Below are positions 1 to 8,900 of a stretch of DNA of 64,000 nt, in pieces. Position numbers and translations under genes: made by a program. The stretch's first letter is position 1. Every line of letters starts with the position of its first letter. The notes under the pieces are model-generated. The model was not told where the DNA came from and did not search any database. It worked only from the letters and a program-made list of their open reading frames with translations. This DNA is from Yersinia massiliensis CCUG 53443 (GTDB taxonomy: Bacteria > Pseudomonadota > Gammaproteobacteria > Enterobacterales > Enterobacteriaceae). The stretch is taken from assembly GCF_000312485.1 (NCBI RefSeq), contig NZ_HE997643.1:920806-984805 (forward strand), in the 5' to 3' direction.

Positions 1-511
1 GACCGGCCAAATAACCGCCTTCAAAGGCATTATCAATAATTGAGTCAGTAAAATCGCCCCGCGCTGTACCCCAATCCATCACCACCATCGGGATATTGCG
101 ATAATCTTCCAGCATCCCAAGAAGTTGCTCTGGATATTCTGAACACATCACTAATAGCCCATCGACACGTTTTTGCGCCAACATCGCCAAATACGCTTTT
201 TGCTTATCCAGATTATTATGGGAGTTACATAAAATCAGCGTGTAGCCTTTGCTATAACAACTGTTTTCAACCGCTTCGATCACTTCGGCAAAATAGGGTG
301 CTTCGCTGGAAGTTGCCAACAAACCAATGGATTTTGTGTGATTCACTTTCAAACTGCGGGCCACAGCACTGGGCGAATAATGCAGTTCCTTAATGGCAGC
401 CCACACGGCAGCCTTAGTATTTTCGGCGACGAAACGAGTTTTGTTAATCACGTGCGAAACGGTGGTGGTGGACACACCCGCGTGTTTGGCCACATCTTTA
501 ATCGTTGCCAT
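1..511 (-). CDS. purR: Purine repressor PurR, 3' end cut by the window edge
   Basis: This is a LacI-family repressor of purine synthesis genes that uses hypoxanthine or guanine as corepressor. The first 170 codons are visible. The N-terminus ([20 protein letters not shown]) is the PurR helix-turn-helix and is followed by the hinge helix (residues about 45-60, [10 protein letters not shown]) and the start of the periplasmic-binding-protein-like effector domain. The gene begins at ATG 509-511 and runs off the left edge, so the C-terminal half is missing here. A PurR-box-like palindrome lies 47-62 bp upstream, consistent with the autoregulation known in E. coli. The neighbours ynhF and sodB match the E. 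coli order. Confidence 0.95.
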   Translation of the reverse strand, partial: MATIKDVAKHAGVSTTTVSHVINKTRFVAENTKAAVWAAIKELHYSPSAVARSLKVNHTKSIGLLATSSEAPYFAEVIEAVENSCYSKGYTLILCNSHNNLDKQKAYLAMLAQKRVDGLLVMCSEYPEQLLGMLEDYRNIPMVVMDWGTARGDFTDSIIDNAFEGGYLAG

Positions 512-557
512 ATAAAAAATAACTCCTAAGCTCACCTGTTACAGCAGGTAAGTATTT

Positions 558-573
558 TGTTAATCGTTTGCCT
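558..573. promoter_or_regulatory. Candidate PurR operator upstream of purR
   Basis: Read on the minus strand the site is AGGCAAACGATTAACA. Its first half and CG centre match the PurR box (ACGCAAACGTTTNCNT), while the second half is degenerate. E. coli purR carries an operator of similar sequence in its own leader, so autorepression is a reasonable inference. The rest of the 330-bp gap between purR and ynhF holds nothing else I recognise. Confidence 0.55.
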
Positions 574-841
574 ACATACTCGAAACCATTCAGACAGAAG
601 CATGTTATTAGGCTGGAAAATGGAATCAGCGGGCTGCCTGAGAGTAATTGTTGGACGTTATTGGCAGTATGCAGTTATGAACTGCGAATTTTGGCTGATC
701 TGGAGGAAAAGTGGAAGAGGTAATCAAAGTTATAAAGTGAGTAATGAGCACAAGATTTTTTTTCTGAATTGTGGGAAGATAATTTAACACACTAACTATG
801 TGCCTTTTCCCTACTACAAACTGACCGGCTGAGGAGTTTTT

Positions 842-931
842 ATGGATACCAATCTGAAAATGTCGCTGATTACGACTGTTGGTGCATTAGCGATGATTAT
901 TGCCTTTAGCTTCGTGGCGGTAATGAATTAA
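842..931 (+). CDS. ynhF: Small membrane protein YnhF (29 aa)
   Basis: This is a 29-residue open frame preceded by a good ribosome binding site (GAGGAG at 831-836, 5 nt before ATG). The protein is MDTNLKMSL followed by a single hydrophobic segment of about 18 residues ending in VAVMN. It has the length, the N-terminal pattern (M-x-T-x-LK-x-SL) and the position (between purR and sodB) of E. coli YnhF, a small inner-membrane protein of unknown function. A strong terminator follows 31 bp after the stop, so it looks like a monocistronic gene. Confidence 0.85.
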   Translation: MDTNLKMSLITTVGALAMIIAFSFVAVMN

Positions 932-962
932 GTCAACCGCTTGCCGGTATAGCGTGACAAGT

Positions 963-985
963 AGGGCGGTTTACCCGCCCTTTTT
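963..985 (+). terminator. Rho-independent terminator of ynhF
   Basis: A GC-rich stem (AGGGCGG pairing with CCGCCCT around a short TTTAC loop) is followed by a run of five T. It lies directly downstream of the ynhF stop codon. Confidence 0.85.
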
Positions 986-1065
986 ATCGCTACCGATTTT
1001 ATTGCTATCGATCTTATGGATACCGATGTATTAACAGATCTTCACTCTTTCTCTTATTGGCCTGC

Positions 1066-1644
1066 TCAGACTAAATTCGTCTCAACAAAAGACCAATTAA
1101 CCAACGCCCAGAAGTTTTCCAGGTATTTAGGCCGCGCATTGCGGTAATCGATATAATAGGCGTGTTCCCATACATCCACCGTCAGTAACGGTTTATCGTT
1201 GGTGGTCAGTGGGGTAGCCGCATTCGATGTGCTGACAATGGCCAGTGCACCGTCTGCTTTTTTGACCAGCCAAGTCCAACCTGCACCAAAGTTTTTAACC
1301 GCAGCATCGGTAAATTGCGTTTTAAAATCAGCGAAAGACCCAAATGACTGATTTATGGCGTCAGCCACTTTACCCTGAGGTTCACCGCCACCATTCGGCG
1401 ATAGACAATGCCAATAGAAGGTATGGTTCCAAACTTGAGCCGCATTGTTAAAGATACCGCCACTGGATGTTTTCACGATCTCTTCCAGCGTTTTATTAGC
1501 AAACTCGGTGTCTTTAATCAGATTATTGAGGTTGACCACGTAGGTATTGTGGTGTTTTCCATAATGGTATTCCAGCGTTTCAGCCGAAATGTGTGGTTCC
1601 AGCGCATTTTGCGCATAAGGTAATGCCGGTAATTCAAATGACAT
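1066..1644 (-). CDS. sodB: Iron superoxide dismutase SodB
   Basis: This cytoplasmic Fe-dependent superoxide dismutase converts superoxide to H2O2 and O2. It has 192 aa, the normal length. The metal ligands are visible at His27, His74, Asp157 and His161, the last two within the family signature D-V-W-E-H-A-Y-Y. The start is supported by AAGGAG 10 nt before ATG. The mRNA around the start codon (minus strand, 1640-1649) contains GCAAUGUC and AAGCAAUGU. These are complementary to the two core segments of the RyhB sRNA found at 32791-32809 in this same window, consistent with the known RyhB repression of sodB when iron is scarce. E. coli FnrS also represses sodB. Confidence 0.98.
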   Translation of the reverse strand: MSFELPALPYAQNALEPHISAETLEYHYGKHHNTYVVNLNNLIKDTEFANKTLEEIVKTSSGGIFNNAAQVWNHTFYWHCLSPNGGGEPQGKVADAINQSFGSFADFKTQFTDAAVKNFGAGWTWLVKKADGALAIVSTSNAATPLTTNDKPLLTVDVWEHAYYIDYRNARPKYLENFWALVNWSFVETNLV

Positions 1645-1878
1645 TGCTTGCTCCTTTCGGGATTACTCAGGGTGTTTGCTCCTCAAATCTCATCAAAAAC
1701 TATTGGCTATGATGCGGCGAAGAGCGGATAAAACCGTAATTGTTGTATTTTTGTTGTGGGTATTAATTTTAGCAACTTTCAACAGGAATGACAGTTATAA
1801 CCATAATATAAAAGTGGTTATTGGGTGGGAAATAGCCGCAAATAATTATCATTATCGAGAGGGCATTGGCGGTCACTC

Positions 1879-1900
1879 ACCCAGCAAAAAGCTGCTGGGT
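1879..1900. terminator. Hairpin downstream of mepH
   Basis: A perfect 8-bp stem (ACCCAGCA/TGCTGGGT) with a 6-nt loop lies 18 bp beyond the mepH stop. There is no T run on either strand, so it may be a weak terminator or an mRNA-end structure. Confidence 0.45.
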
Positions 1901-1917
1901 GTTGGGAGATTGAAGAT

Positions 1918-2814
1918 TTAGCGAATCGTTTTTGGTGTGACCACGCGACGCGCGCCCACATAATGATCTTGCCAGTAGTCGTTATCCATCATGCTAATAC
2001 GAATTTCTTCACCGGTACGAGGTGACTGAATAAACTTGCCGTTACCTAAATAAACACCGACATGATCGGCAACACCGCGATTGGCAATATTGAAGAACAC
2101 CAAGTCACCGCTCTCTAATTCTGCCCGTTTCACTGGCGCGGCATCACGTAAATGAAACATTTCGTTAGCAGTACGTGGCATTTTTATTCTGATGACATCT
2201 TTATATGCGTAATAAATAAGCCCACTACAATCGAAACCTGTATTCGGAGAGGTGCCCCCCCAACGATAAGGTTTACCGACTTGTTTCATCAGCTTACTCA
2301 TTGCAGTTTGCTTTGCATGTTGATAGCGCTTTTTATGGGCGGGGCTGAGTTTAATTTTATTATTCGCGATTAATTCTGTGCCGGCTTTACCTTGAGCTTT
2401 AATCCGCTGCCGACCATAAGCGATTTTTTCTGTTTTTTTAGCACCAGCTCTATTTTTGTTGGTTGCCGTATTAGTATTTATCTTTTTAGTCGTACGAGTA
2501 TTTGTCGTCGTCTTTTTACTGATTTCTTGTGCTTTCTTTTTGATATTCTTGCCCGTACTGGTGGTCATCTTCTTTTTATCAGCGTTGGCTGCGGTTTTAC
2601 GGGCGGTCACTTTAGTTGGGCTCGCTTTATCGCTGGTTATTTTCGCTTTTTTGGTGCTTTTATCGACTTTGCGTTTCTTCCGATCATCAGGGCTGCCTTG
2701 GCTGACTTGACCTTTCTTTTGCTCAGCCGACACGTGTGCCTGCGGTGAAGCATGCGCCAAATTTAAAAATAGTTGGGTAAACAGCAGCACAAACAGCGTA
2801 AATATTAAACGCAT
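1918..2814 (-). CDS. mepH: NlpC/P60 murein endopeptidase MepH (YdhO)
   Basis: This is an exported peptidoglycan hydrolase. MepH of E. coli cleaves the D-Ala-mDAP crosslink and helps cell-wall expansion. The start is placed at ATG 2812-2814 because it gives a clean signal peptide (MRLIFTLFVLLF... ending AHA-SP); an in-frame ATG 45 bp upstream would add an unlikely leader. Residues about 40-165 form a low-complexity segment very rich in Lys, Thr and Ala, a basic linker that probably binds the wall. The C-terminal NlpC/P60 domain carries the catalytic Cys at about 196 (FDCSG) and His in DHVGVYLG. At 298 aa it is slightly longer than the E. coli protein, owing to the linker. Confidence 0.92.
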   Translation of the reverse strand: MRLIFTLFVLLFTQLFLNLAHASPQAHVSAEQKKGQVSQGSPDDRKKRKVDKSTKKAKITSDKASPTKVTARKTAANADKKKMTTSTGKNIKKKAQEISKKTTTNTRTTKKINTNTATNKNRAGAKKTEKIAYGRQRIKAQGKAGTELIANNKIKLSPAHKKRYQHAKQTAMSKLMKQVGKPYRWGGTSPNTGFDCSGLIYYAYKDVIRIKMPRTANEMFHLRDAAPVKRAELESGDLVFFNIANRGVADHVGVYLGNGKFIQSPRTGEEIRISMMDNDYWQDHYVGARRVVTPKTIR

Positions 2815-3262
2815 AATATCGCTACCAACCTTAGCCCTGATATGAATAAGAAGAGTCACAGTATTGCCGAAACTCAGAATATAAAAAAGCGAAGACAGAC
2901 AGGATTTTAGTCGATATTGTGAGAAAACGTTAATGGCTTCACAATTGTTGATCTTTTATGCAGGCAATGGACTTAATTCAATCATTCGTCAACGAGTTAT
3001 CTCTCTGTTCTTGAAGTCACAAGAGGCGATCGGCGATAAGCTGCCATTATTTGATCACGAAGATAATAGTGAAGATATAGGGTCAAAAATGTTATTCTAA
3101 AGATACATATTTGTAGCCGATCTATCATCATGCCTAGAGCAGTAAAATCCCTGCAAAAAATGGCGTTTTATTCCAGCAGTGACAGTCGCTACAATAGACC
3201 GGACGCAATAATAATATTGAGTAAAAGTTTGTAGCCACAATATGGCTTGAGGAAGCAAAAAA
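2815..3262. other. Intergenic region mepH-grxD with one untested short frame
   Basis: This 448-bp divergent spacer must hold the promoters of mepH and grxD. It also contains an open frame of 55 codons on the plus strand (2933-3100, beginning MASQLLIFYAGNG and ending SKMLF). The frame has no clear Shine-Dalgarno sequence and I recognise no family, so it is recorded as a possibility only. Confidence 0.3.
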
Positions 3263-3613
3263 ATGACGACGATTGATAAAATTCAGCGCCAGATAGCAGA
3301 GAACCCAATTCTGCTGTACATGAAGGGCTCACCGAAACTGCCAAACTGTGGTTTTTCTGCTCAGGCTGTGCAGGCACTGTCCGCTTGCGGCGAACGCTTT
3401 GCTTACGTTGATATTCTGCAAAATCCTGATATCCGTGCGGAGTTGCCAAAATATGCTAACTGGCCAACATTCCCACAACTTTGGGTAGATGGCGAACTGG
3501 TTGGCGGTTGTGACATTCTGATGGAAATGTATCAGCGTGGCGAACTGCAACAGTTACTGAAAGAGACGGCAGATAAATACCGCTCACAAGAAGATAAACC
3601 AACGGCAGAGTAA
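3263..3613 (+). CDS. grxD: Monothiol glutaredoxin GrxD (Grx4)
   Basis: This is a cytoplasmic CGFS-type monothiol glutaredoxin that carries or delivers Fe-S clusters, with BolA-family proteins as partners. The CGFS active site is at residues 29-32, preceded by the conserved MKGSPKLPNCGFS context. The glutathione-binding WPTFPQLWV segment and the GGCDI loop follow. Its 116 aa are normal, and a Shine-Dalgarno-like GAGGAAG precedes the ATG. It is transcribed alone, ending at the terminator at 3656-3683. Confidence 0.97.
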   Translation: MTTIDKIQRQIAENPILLYMKGSPKLPNCGFSAQAVQALSACGERFAYVDILQNPDIRAELPKYANWPTFPQLWVDGELVGGCDILMEMYQRGELQQLLKETADKYRSQEDKPTAE

Positions 3614-3655
3614 TGCCCTGAGCGCTCATTGGCACAACAAAGTGTCAGCAGTCGG

Positions 3656-3683
3656 AGAGGTGGCTTATTAGCCACCTCTTTTT
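3656..3683 (+). terminator. Terminator of grxD
   Basis: A perfect 9-bp stem (AGAGGTGGC/GCCACCTCT) with a 6-nt loop is followed by four more T. It lies 43 bp after the grxD stop. Confidence 0.9.
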
Positions 3684-3718
3684 ATATTGAGCGCGTGAGT
3701 TTATTCATGAGGATAAAG

Positions 3719-4366
3719 TTACTCGGACTCACCTGCCGGTACTGGCCAACCCCCCAGTTTTTTCCAACGATTCACTAACTCACAGAACAGCTTTGCCGTT
3801 TGCATCGTGTCGTATAATGCTGAGTGCGCTTGACTACTGTCAAACGGAATCCCTGCAGTCAAACAGGCTTTTGCCAACACGGTTTGCCCGAGCACCAGAC
3901 CGCTCAAAGCGGCTGTATCAAAGGTCGCAAATGGGTGGAATGGGTTACGCTTCAAACTAGCACGTTCAGCCGCAGCCATCACGAAACTGTGATCAAAGTT
4001 AGCGTTGTGCGCCACAATAATCGCGCGGTTACAACCTTGCTCTTTTAACCCCTTACGTACCGCTTTAAAAATGGCGTGCAAAGCGTCGTGTTCACTCACT
4101 GCACCTCGTAGTGGGTTAGTCGGGTCAATCCCATTAAAGGCCAAAGCTTCGGGCTGTAGGTTGGCACCTTCGAATGGCTCAACATGAAAATGCAGCGTTT
4201 CATCTGGCAGCAGCCATCCGTCTTTATTCATCTGCAAGGTCACAGCGGCAATTTCTAATAATGCATCAGTCTTAGCATTAAAACCGGCGGTTTCAACATC
4301 AATTACGACGGGGTAATATCCCCGAAAACGGCCACTCAGGGCGTTAAGATCACTTTTATCTGCCAT
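3719..4366 (-). CDS. rnt: Ribonuclease T
   Basis: RNase T is a homodimeric DEDD-family 3'-5' exoribonuclease that trims the 3' ends of tRNA and 5S/23S rRNA. Asp23 and Glu25 lie in the first exonuclease motif (VIDVETAGF). The other acidic residues are in HNANFDHSF and AHSALYD. The start is taken at ATG 4364-4366 because this gives 215 aa collinear with the E. coli enzyme; the frame remains open for 29 further upstream codons, which are unlikely to be translated. It is convergent with grxD. Confidence 0.96.
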   Translation of the reverse strand: MADKSDLNALSGRFRGYYPVVIDVETAGFNAKTDALLEIAAVTLQMNKDGWLLPDETLHFHVEPFEGANLQPEALAFNGIDPTNPLRGAVSEHDALHAIFKAVRKGLKEQGCNRAIIVAHNANFDHSFVMAAAERASLKRNPFHPFATFDTAALSGLVLGQTVLAKACLTAGIPFDSSQAHSALYDTMQTAKLFCELVNRWKKLGGWPVPAGESE

Positions 4367-4475
4367 CAGTTTCTTATCTTCATCGAATTCAGCACGCATT
4401 ATGCCAAATTTTGGCGCAGGATGCAGGAGGGTATCATGATAAGAAAAAGGCACCTTGTCGGTGCCTTTCAGTTAA

Positions 4476-4886
4476 TCAGTTGCCAAGGCCATGTCCGGCG
4501 CTTTTATTCTCGATTAACTCAATTTTGTAGCCATCAGGATCTTCAACAAAGGCAATGATGGTATTACCGCCTTTAACTGGGCCAGCTTCACGGGTCACTT
4601 TACCGCCCGCCTGACGAATTTGGTCGCAGGTCGCAGCAACATCGTCCACACCCAGTGCCAAATGGCCGAATGCCGTTCCCATTTCGTAGCTGTCTACGCC
4701 CCAGTTATAAGTCAACTCAATCACTGAGCCTTCGCTTTCATCGCTGTAACCGACAAAAGCCAGCGAATATTTATACTCGGTATTTTCGCTGGTACGCAGT
4801 AAACGCATCCCTAATACCTTGGTGTAGAAGTCGATGGAACGTTGCAGGTCACCGACACGGATCATGGTATGGAGTAGGCGCTTCAT
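4476..4886 (-). CDS. gloA: Lactoylglutathione lyase (glyoxalase I) GloA
   Basis: GloA converts the methylglyoxal-glutathione hemithioacetal into S-lactoylglutathione, the first step of methylglyoxal detoxification. It has 136 aa and the betaalphabetabetabeta VOC fold. The Ni(II) ligands are at His6, Glu57, His75 and Glu123 (numbering one higher than E. coli because of an extra residue at the N-terminus). An AAGAGG ribosome binding site precedes ATG 4884-4886. In E. coli it is co-transcribed with nemRA. Here a 278-bp gap and a hairpin at 5107-5138 separate it from nemA, so it probably has its own promoter. Confidence 0.97.
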   Translation of the reverse strand: MKRLLHTMIRVGDLQRSIDFYTKVLGMRLLRTSENTEYKYSLAFVGYSDESEGSVIELTYNWGVDSYEMGTAFGHLALGVDDVAATCDQIRQAGGKVTREAGPVKGGNTIIAFVEDPDGYKIELIENKSAGHGLGN

Positions 4887-5106
4887 AATACCTCTTTATA
4901 ATCAGTAGATTAAAAGTTAAAAGTCATTATAAATCAAAAGACAGTCGTCATCATAACGCAATATCATGCCGCTCACTAGTTTTGCAGCCCTGATATTTAA
5001 GGCAATTTTTACGGTCTAGGTGAGGGCGTAATTTCGATTTATAGGCGATAGTGGCATTGGATTAGATGATATGCTGCGGTGGTAATTTAAGCCCGAAAAT
5101 AAATAA

Positions 5107-5138
5107 CCCCCCCAACAGTATTATTTATGTTGGGGAGG
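5107..5138 (-). terminator. Probable terminator of nemA
   Basis: On the minus strand the stem CCCCAACA/TGTTGGGG (8 bp) is followed by a G run and then a T-rich TTATTTATTTT tract. It is 27 bp past the nemA stop. Confidence 0.6.
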
Positions 5139-5164
5139 CAATAGTTAAATGGAGAAAGACTGCG

Positions 5165-6262
5165 TTATAGCGTTGGGTAGTCAGTATAACCCTTCGCGCC
5201 GCCGCCGTAGAAAGTCTCGCCATCTGGCTCATTCAGTGGGGCATGTTGCTGGAGACGAGCAACTAGGTCTGGATTAGAGATATAGCTGCGACCAAATGCC
5301 ACGGCATCAATAAACCCTTTTTCGATCAGGTCTTCGGCTTTCTCTGCGGTATAGGCACCAGCACCCACAATGACGCCTTTGAAACGGGCGCGAACAGCAT
5401 CACGGAATGCCTCTGAGTAAGGTTTACCACCCGCCCAATCTGGCTCGGAAATGTGCAGGTAGGCGATTTTACGTTTGTTTAATTCATCAATCAGATAAAG
5501 CGCCGCTTCTTCCTGATCTTCACCATTATCCAAGCCATTGAATGGCCCTAAAGGTGAAATACGGATGCCAATATGTTCTGAGCCCCATTCTGCAACGGTT
5601 GCATCAACCACTTCCAGTGTTAGGCGAGTACGGTTTTCAATACTGCCACCGTATTGGTCGGTACGTTGATTGGACGCGGGAGACATGAACTGATGCAGTA
5701 AGTAGCCATGGGCCGCGTGCAGCTCAATGTAATCAAAACCGGCTTCACGAGCATTAGCGGTCGCCTGACGGAAATCATTAATAATGCCAGGGATCTCTTC
5801 TGTTTCCAGCGCTCGTGGAGTAGAGCAGGGAACACGTACCCACGCACCGGATTCATCACGTACGGTGGTGCGGGTATCAGCGGCAATGGCTGAAGGAGCG
5901 ACGGGTGCTTGCTGATTTGGTTGCAAACTGCTGTGTGAAATACGGCCTACATGCCAGAGCTGAACGGCGATATGTCCACCTTCTTCATGCACCGCCTGAG
6001 TGATTTTTTTCCACGCATTGAGTTGCTCCTGAGTGTGTAACCCTGGTGCGCCGGCATAGCCCTTGGCTTGGAAAGAAATCTGAGTGGCTTCAGTGATGAT
6101 TAAACCAGCACTGGCCCGTTGGCGATAATATTCTGCCATTAATGGCGTTGGGATATCACCTGGTTCAATGCTGCGCAAGCGAGTGAGCGGTGCCATAAAT
6201 ACACGGTTTGGCAAAGTGAGTGCGCCAACTTTCAACGGGGAGAACAGTTTAGCAGTTTTCAT
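5165..6262 (-). CDS. nemA: N-ethylmaleimide reductase NemA (old yellow enzyme family)
   Basis: NemA is an FMN-dependent, NADPH-using ene-reductase that reduces N-ethylmaleimide, nitro-compounds and other electrophiles. The start at ATG 6260-6262 gives 365 aa, the E. coli length; an upstream in-frame ATG would add 27 residues overlapping the regulatory spacer. OYE hallmarks are visible: APLTRLRS near the N-terminus, [21 protein letters not shown] in the substrate region and the C-terminal phosphate-binding VGAGAYT plus [13 protein letters not shown]. It lies downstream of nemR in the same orientation with a NemR-like half site between them. Confidence 0.96.
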   Translation of the reverse strand: MKTAKLFSPLKVGALTLPNRVFMAPLTRLRSIEPGDIPTPLMAEYYRQRASAGLIITEATQISFQAKGYAGAPGLHTQEQLNAWKKITQAVHEEGGHIAVQLWHVGRISHSSLQPNQQAPVAPSAIAADTRTTVRDESGAWVRVPCSTPRALETEEIPGIINDFRQATANAREAGFDYIELHAAHGYLLHQFMSPASNQRTDQYGGSIENRTRLTLEVVDATVAEWGSEHIGIRISPLGPFNGLDNGEDQEEAALYLIDELNKRKIAYLHISEPDWAGGKPYSEAFRDAVRARFKGVIVGAGAYTAEKAEDLIEKGFIDAVAFGRSYISNPDLVARLQQHAPLNEPDGETFYGGGAKGYTDYPTL

Positions 6263-6279
6263 GGTGCATCCTATATTAA

Positions 6280-6294
6280 TAGACCAGTCGACTA
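6280..6294. promoter_or_regulatory. Possible secondary NemR site between nemR and nemA
   Basis: TAGACC followed after 3 nt by CGACTA forms an imperfect inverted repeat. Its first half matches the perfect NemR-type palindrome upstream of nemR (6965-6980). It is weaker than that site and its role is inferred. Confidence 0.35.
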
Positions 6295-6347
6295 GTCGCT
6301 GGGTAAAACCTGTAGCCATCAAAAAATGGACTATCAAGTTCATGGAA

Positions 6348-6950
6348 TTATTGGGTCGGTTGTAACATCAATTCGATACTTTCTAGCGCACAGGTCAGCG
6401 GTGTTACAGAGCGTTTTACTTTTGCCCGCAATGCGGCGCCCTGCCACAAGGTGTATAGTGTTTCTGCAGTGGCGGCGGCTGAGAGAGTGATGCGTAGCGA
6501 GCCTTCTTTAGTACCGGCTTCGATAGCATCTTGCAAACGGCCAATCACTCGTGCAGTTCCGGCATCCAGCGCATGGCGCATGGGTTCGGATAAATCACTG
6601 ACTTCCGCTGAAAGTTTAACCGATAGACAAGCGTTGTGGCATTCACTGCCACAATAGTTAGCAATTGATTGAGCAAAATATTGCAGTAGTTGGTGACGTT
6701 TATCACCTTGTGAACCCGTCAGCAGATTGACCATGGCTGCTTCATAACGGTCAAAGTATCGCTGTAACATCGCCTCGCCAAAGGCTTCTTTTGAGCGAAA
6801 GTAGTGATAAAACGAGCCTTTTGGAATACCGGCGGTTGTGAGTAATTGACTCAGACCCATCCCATTAAAACCAAGATGCAGGCTAAGGCTCTCACCTGTA
6901 GCTAACAGGTGTTCTCGAGTATCGACATGTGGGTGCTGTATTTTGTTCAT
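6348..6950 (-). CDS. nemR: TetR-family electrophile-responsive repressor NemR
   Basis: NemR represses nemRA (and gloA in E. coli) until it is oxidised or alkylated by bleach, quinones or methylglyoxal. It has 200 aa. The TetR helix-turn-helix is at residues about 25-55 ([20 protein letters not shown]). The C-terminal ligand domain contains Cys100, Cys104 and Cys108. Cys108, in [11 protein letters not shown], aligns with the redox-sensing Cys106 of E. coli, and the partner lysine is preserved in the LRAKVK segment. The gene starts 15 bp from a perfect palindrome that is the likely autoregulatory operator. Confidence 0.95.
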   Translation of the reverse strand: MNKIQHPHVDTREHLLATGESLSLHLGFNGMGLSQLLTTAGIPKGSFYHYFRSKEAFGEAMLQRYFDRYEAAMVNLLTGSQGDKRHQLLQYFAQSIANYCGSECHNACLSVKLSAEVSDLSEPMRHALDAGTARVIGRLQDAIEAGTKEGSLRITLSAAATAETLYTLWQGAALRAKVKRSVTPLTCALESIELMLQPTQ

Positions 6951-6964
6951 GTAGCAGAGACTAA

Positions 6965-6980
6965 TAGACCGATTGGTCTA
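6965..6980. promoter_or_regulatory. NemR operator
   Basis: This is a perfect inverted repeat, TAGACC-GATT-GGTCTA, 15 bp upstream of the nemR start. It has the form of the E. coli NemR box (TAGACC/GGTCTA) and is well placed to block the nemR promoter. Confidence 0.8.
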
Positions 6981-7045
6981 GGTCAAGTGGTTAATGCCAA
7001 TATCATAAGATTGTGATGTCGGCATTGACCTTTTGAAAGGGTGTC

Positions 7046-8683
7046 CTAGCCCTGAATACGGCATTTATCCAGTAAATCCAAGCCAGATTGATATTCAGAA
7101 GTCTGCACGTTCATCATGCCCAGTAGGGTATGAAATAAGTTATCCTGCGAAACGTCATCATGCTCTGCATTCTTGGCTAAGCATTGGTTATCAATGCCAT
7201 AACTTCTTGTGTATTCGGGCGATAGCCACATTAGAAATGGAATATGCGTTTGCTGAGTCGGTGCGAATATGTAAGGTGTGCCATGCAGATAAATGCCATT
7301 TTCACCTAATGACTCCCCGTGATCTGAGAGATAAACCATCGCAGTATTAAATCTATTGCTCTGTTGTTGCAGCAGTTTAATCGTGTTATCCAGCATCGCA
7401 TCGGTGTAGAGAATCGAGTTATCGTAAGTATTCACCAGTTCTTCGGAGGTACAATCTTGGATTTGATTGCTATCGCAGGTTGGGGCGAATTGCCTTATCT
7501 CAGGATTTGACCGGCGATAATAGGCGGGGCCATGGCTACCCATTTGGTGCAACACTATGACGCCATCACTTTTTAATCCATTGATATAATTATCTAGTTT
7601 ATAGAGCAAGGCATTGTCTAAGCAGACGCCATTTTGGCAATCGGCGGTTAATTCTAACTGCGTCACATCTTGATGAGGGATACGGTCGCAGGCCCCTTTA
7701 CAGCCACCATCGTTTTCTCGCCATAAAACATTCAATCCGGCACGGGCAAGAATATCCATCAAACCCTCCTGATGGCTGGCTAACGTGGCATCATAATTTT
7801 TGCGTGGCATATTTGAGAACATGCAAGGCACAGAAACGGCGGTTTCAGTTCCACAAGATGAGGCATTCTTAAAATAGGTCACATTTTGTTTTTGCAGACG
7901 AGGATTTGTTTCGCGTTGATAACCGCCTAAAGAGAAGTTCTCGGCGCGGGCGGTTTCTCCGACGACTAAAACGACCAGCGTTTTCTTCTGTTGACGATTG
8001 ATTAACGGCCCTAGATGGGCATCTTCACCAATCTTCACTAAAGACATATTACTGGCGAAATACTTATGTTTCGCAAATTGAAAGCTGCCGCTGACAAAAT
8101 TGGAGGGTGTGAGCATTTTAACGATGCTTTTATTATTACGAATTAGCGAAGCATAATCTTTATAAAAAAGTGTCGCGATGAGCATGATAATCACCGCTGA
8201 CACCAGAATATTAGCCGCACGCAGCCCTAGCATATACCACCAAGGTCGGGTCACCTGAATACGGACGAAGCAAATAATGATGGCAGGGATAATCCCCAAT
8301 ACGAGTAGCCAAATAGCCATACGCGGCGTGAAGAGTGCGGCGGCTTCTTGGGAATTAGTCTCGAAGGCATTTTGCATCATATTACCGTCAATAACGGCAC
8401 CATAACTGAACATAAAGTAGTTGGTCGCCGCACCTCCTAAGAGAAATAAAATAATGATGGGCTTACGCAATACCGGCACCGCGAGCAAACTGAAGATAAT
8501 ATTGAGGGCGAAGAAAATGACCAGTGGAATGGTGGCAGCAAAAAAGTAGCTATCGCTATTATCAAAACGAATCAGCGACCAGGCTTTACTGATAAACAAG
8601 GCATTGTGGCTGACAGTAAAAAACAGTGAGCAGAGCAAAATAAAACTCAGACTGTTACACTGTAACTTATCTCGAACATTCAT
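7046..8683 (-). CDS. eptA: Lipid A phosphoethanolamine transferase EptA (PmrC)
   Basis: EptA is an inner-membrane enzyme that moves phosphoethanolamine from phosphatidylethanolamine onto lipid A phosphates, lowering the affinity of cationic antimicrobial peptides. It has 545 aa. Five hydrophobic membrane segments lie within residues 1-175, followed by a periplasmic sulfatase-fold domain. Visible active-site elements are Glu243 (GETARAE), the nucleophile Thr280 (SCGTETAVS) and the metal-binding SDHGESLGENG near the C-terminus. Paired cysteines typical of EptA are present (CKGAC, CQNGVC). It sits between nemR and ydhL, where E. coli has no such gene. A PmrA-box-like sequence lies about 55-70 bp upstream. 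Confidence 0.9.
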   Translation of the reverse strand: MNVRDKLQCNSLSFILLCSLFFTVSHNALFISKAWSLIRFDNSDSYFFAATIPLVIFFALNIIFSLLAVPVLRKPIIILFLLGGAATNYFMFSYGAVIDGNMMQNAFETNSQEAAALFTPRMAIWLLVLGIIPAIIICFVRIQVTRPWWYMLGLRAANILVSAVIIMLIATLFYKDYASLIRNNKSIVKMLTPSNFVSGSFQFAKHKYFASNMSLVKIGEDAHLGPLINRQQKKTLVVLVVGETARAENFSLGGYQRETNPRLQKQNVTYFKNASSCGTETAVSVPCMFSNMPRKNYDATLASHQEGLMDILARAGLNVLWRENDGGCKGACDRIPHQDVTQLELTADCQNGVCLDNALLYKLDNYINGLKSDGVIVLHQMGSHGPAYYRRSNPEIRQFAPTCDSNQIQDCTSEELVNTYDNSILYTDAMLDNTIKLLQQQSNRFNTAMVYLSDHGESLGENGIYLHGTPYIFAPTQQTHIPFLMWLSPEYTRSYGIDNQCLAKNAEHDDVSQDNLFHTLLGMMNVQTSEYQSGLDLLDKCRIQG

Positions 8684-8736
8684 TGTGAAAATTAAATCCT
8701 AGAATTCACTAATTGCCCGAATGATATCGAGTGAAA

Positions 8737-8753
8737 CTTAAGATAACCTTAGT
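8737..8753. promoter_or_regulatory. Candidate PmrA box upstream of eptA
   Basis: CTTAAG-N5-CTTAGT resembles the PmrA direct repeat (YTTAAK-N5-YTTAAK). The first half is exact and the second is degenerate. It is 54-70 bp upstream of the eptA start, a suitable distance. PmrA control of eptA/pmrC is established in Salmonella and Yersinia; assignment of this site is inference. Confidence 0.4.
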
Positions 8754-8900
8754 GGTATCAGGAGGCTTTCTGTCGCTAACAAGAGTGGCTTGCCAGCGAG
8801 GGCGAATCAGGCTTCAATTAAGGTAAACCTCTCAGTCAATACAGGGTATGAGTTGTGTTTGTGACAACGCCAATTAGGTATGCTAACCGCGGGAGGCAGT

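Noticed and set aside
557-787. 76-codon open frame upstream of ynhF
   Set aside because: It overlaps the PurR operator, has no ribosome site and no recognisable protein features.
1676-1921. 81-codon frame between sodB and mepH
   Set aside because: It covers the sodB promoter side and a hairpin; composition is not protein-like and there is no ribosome site.
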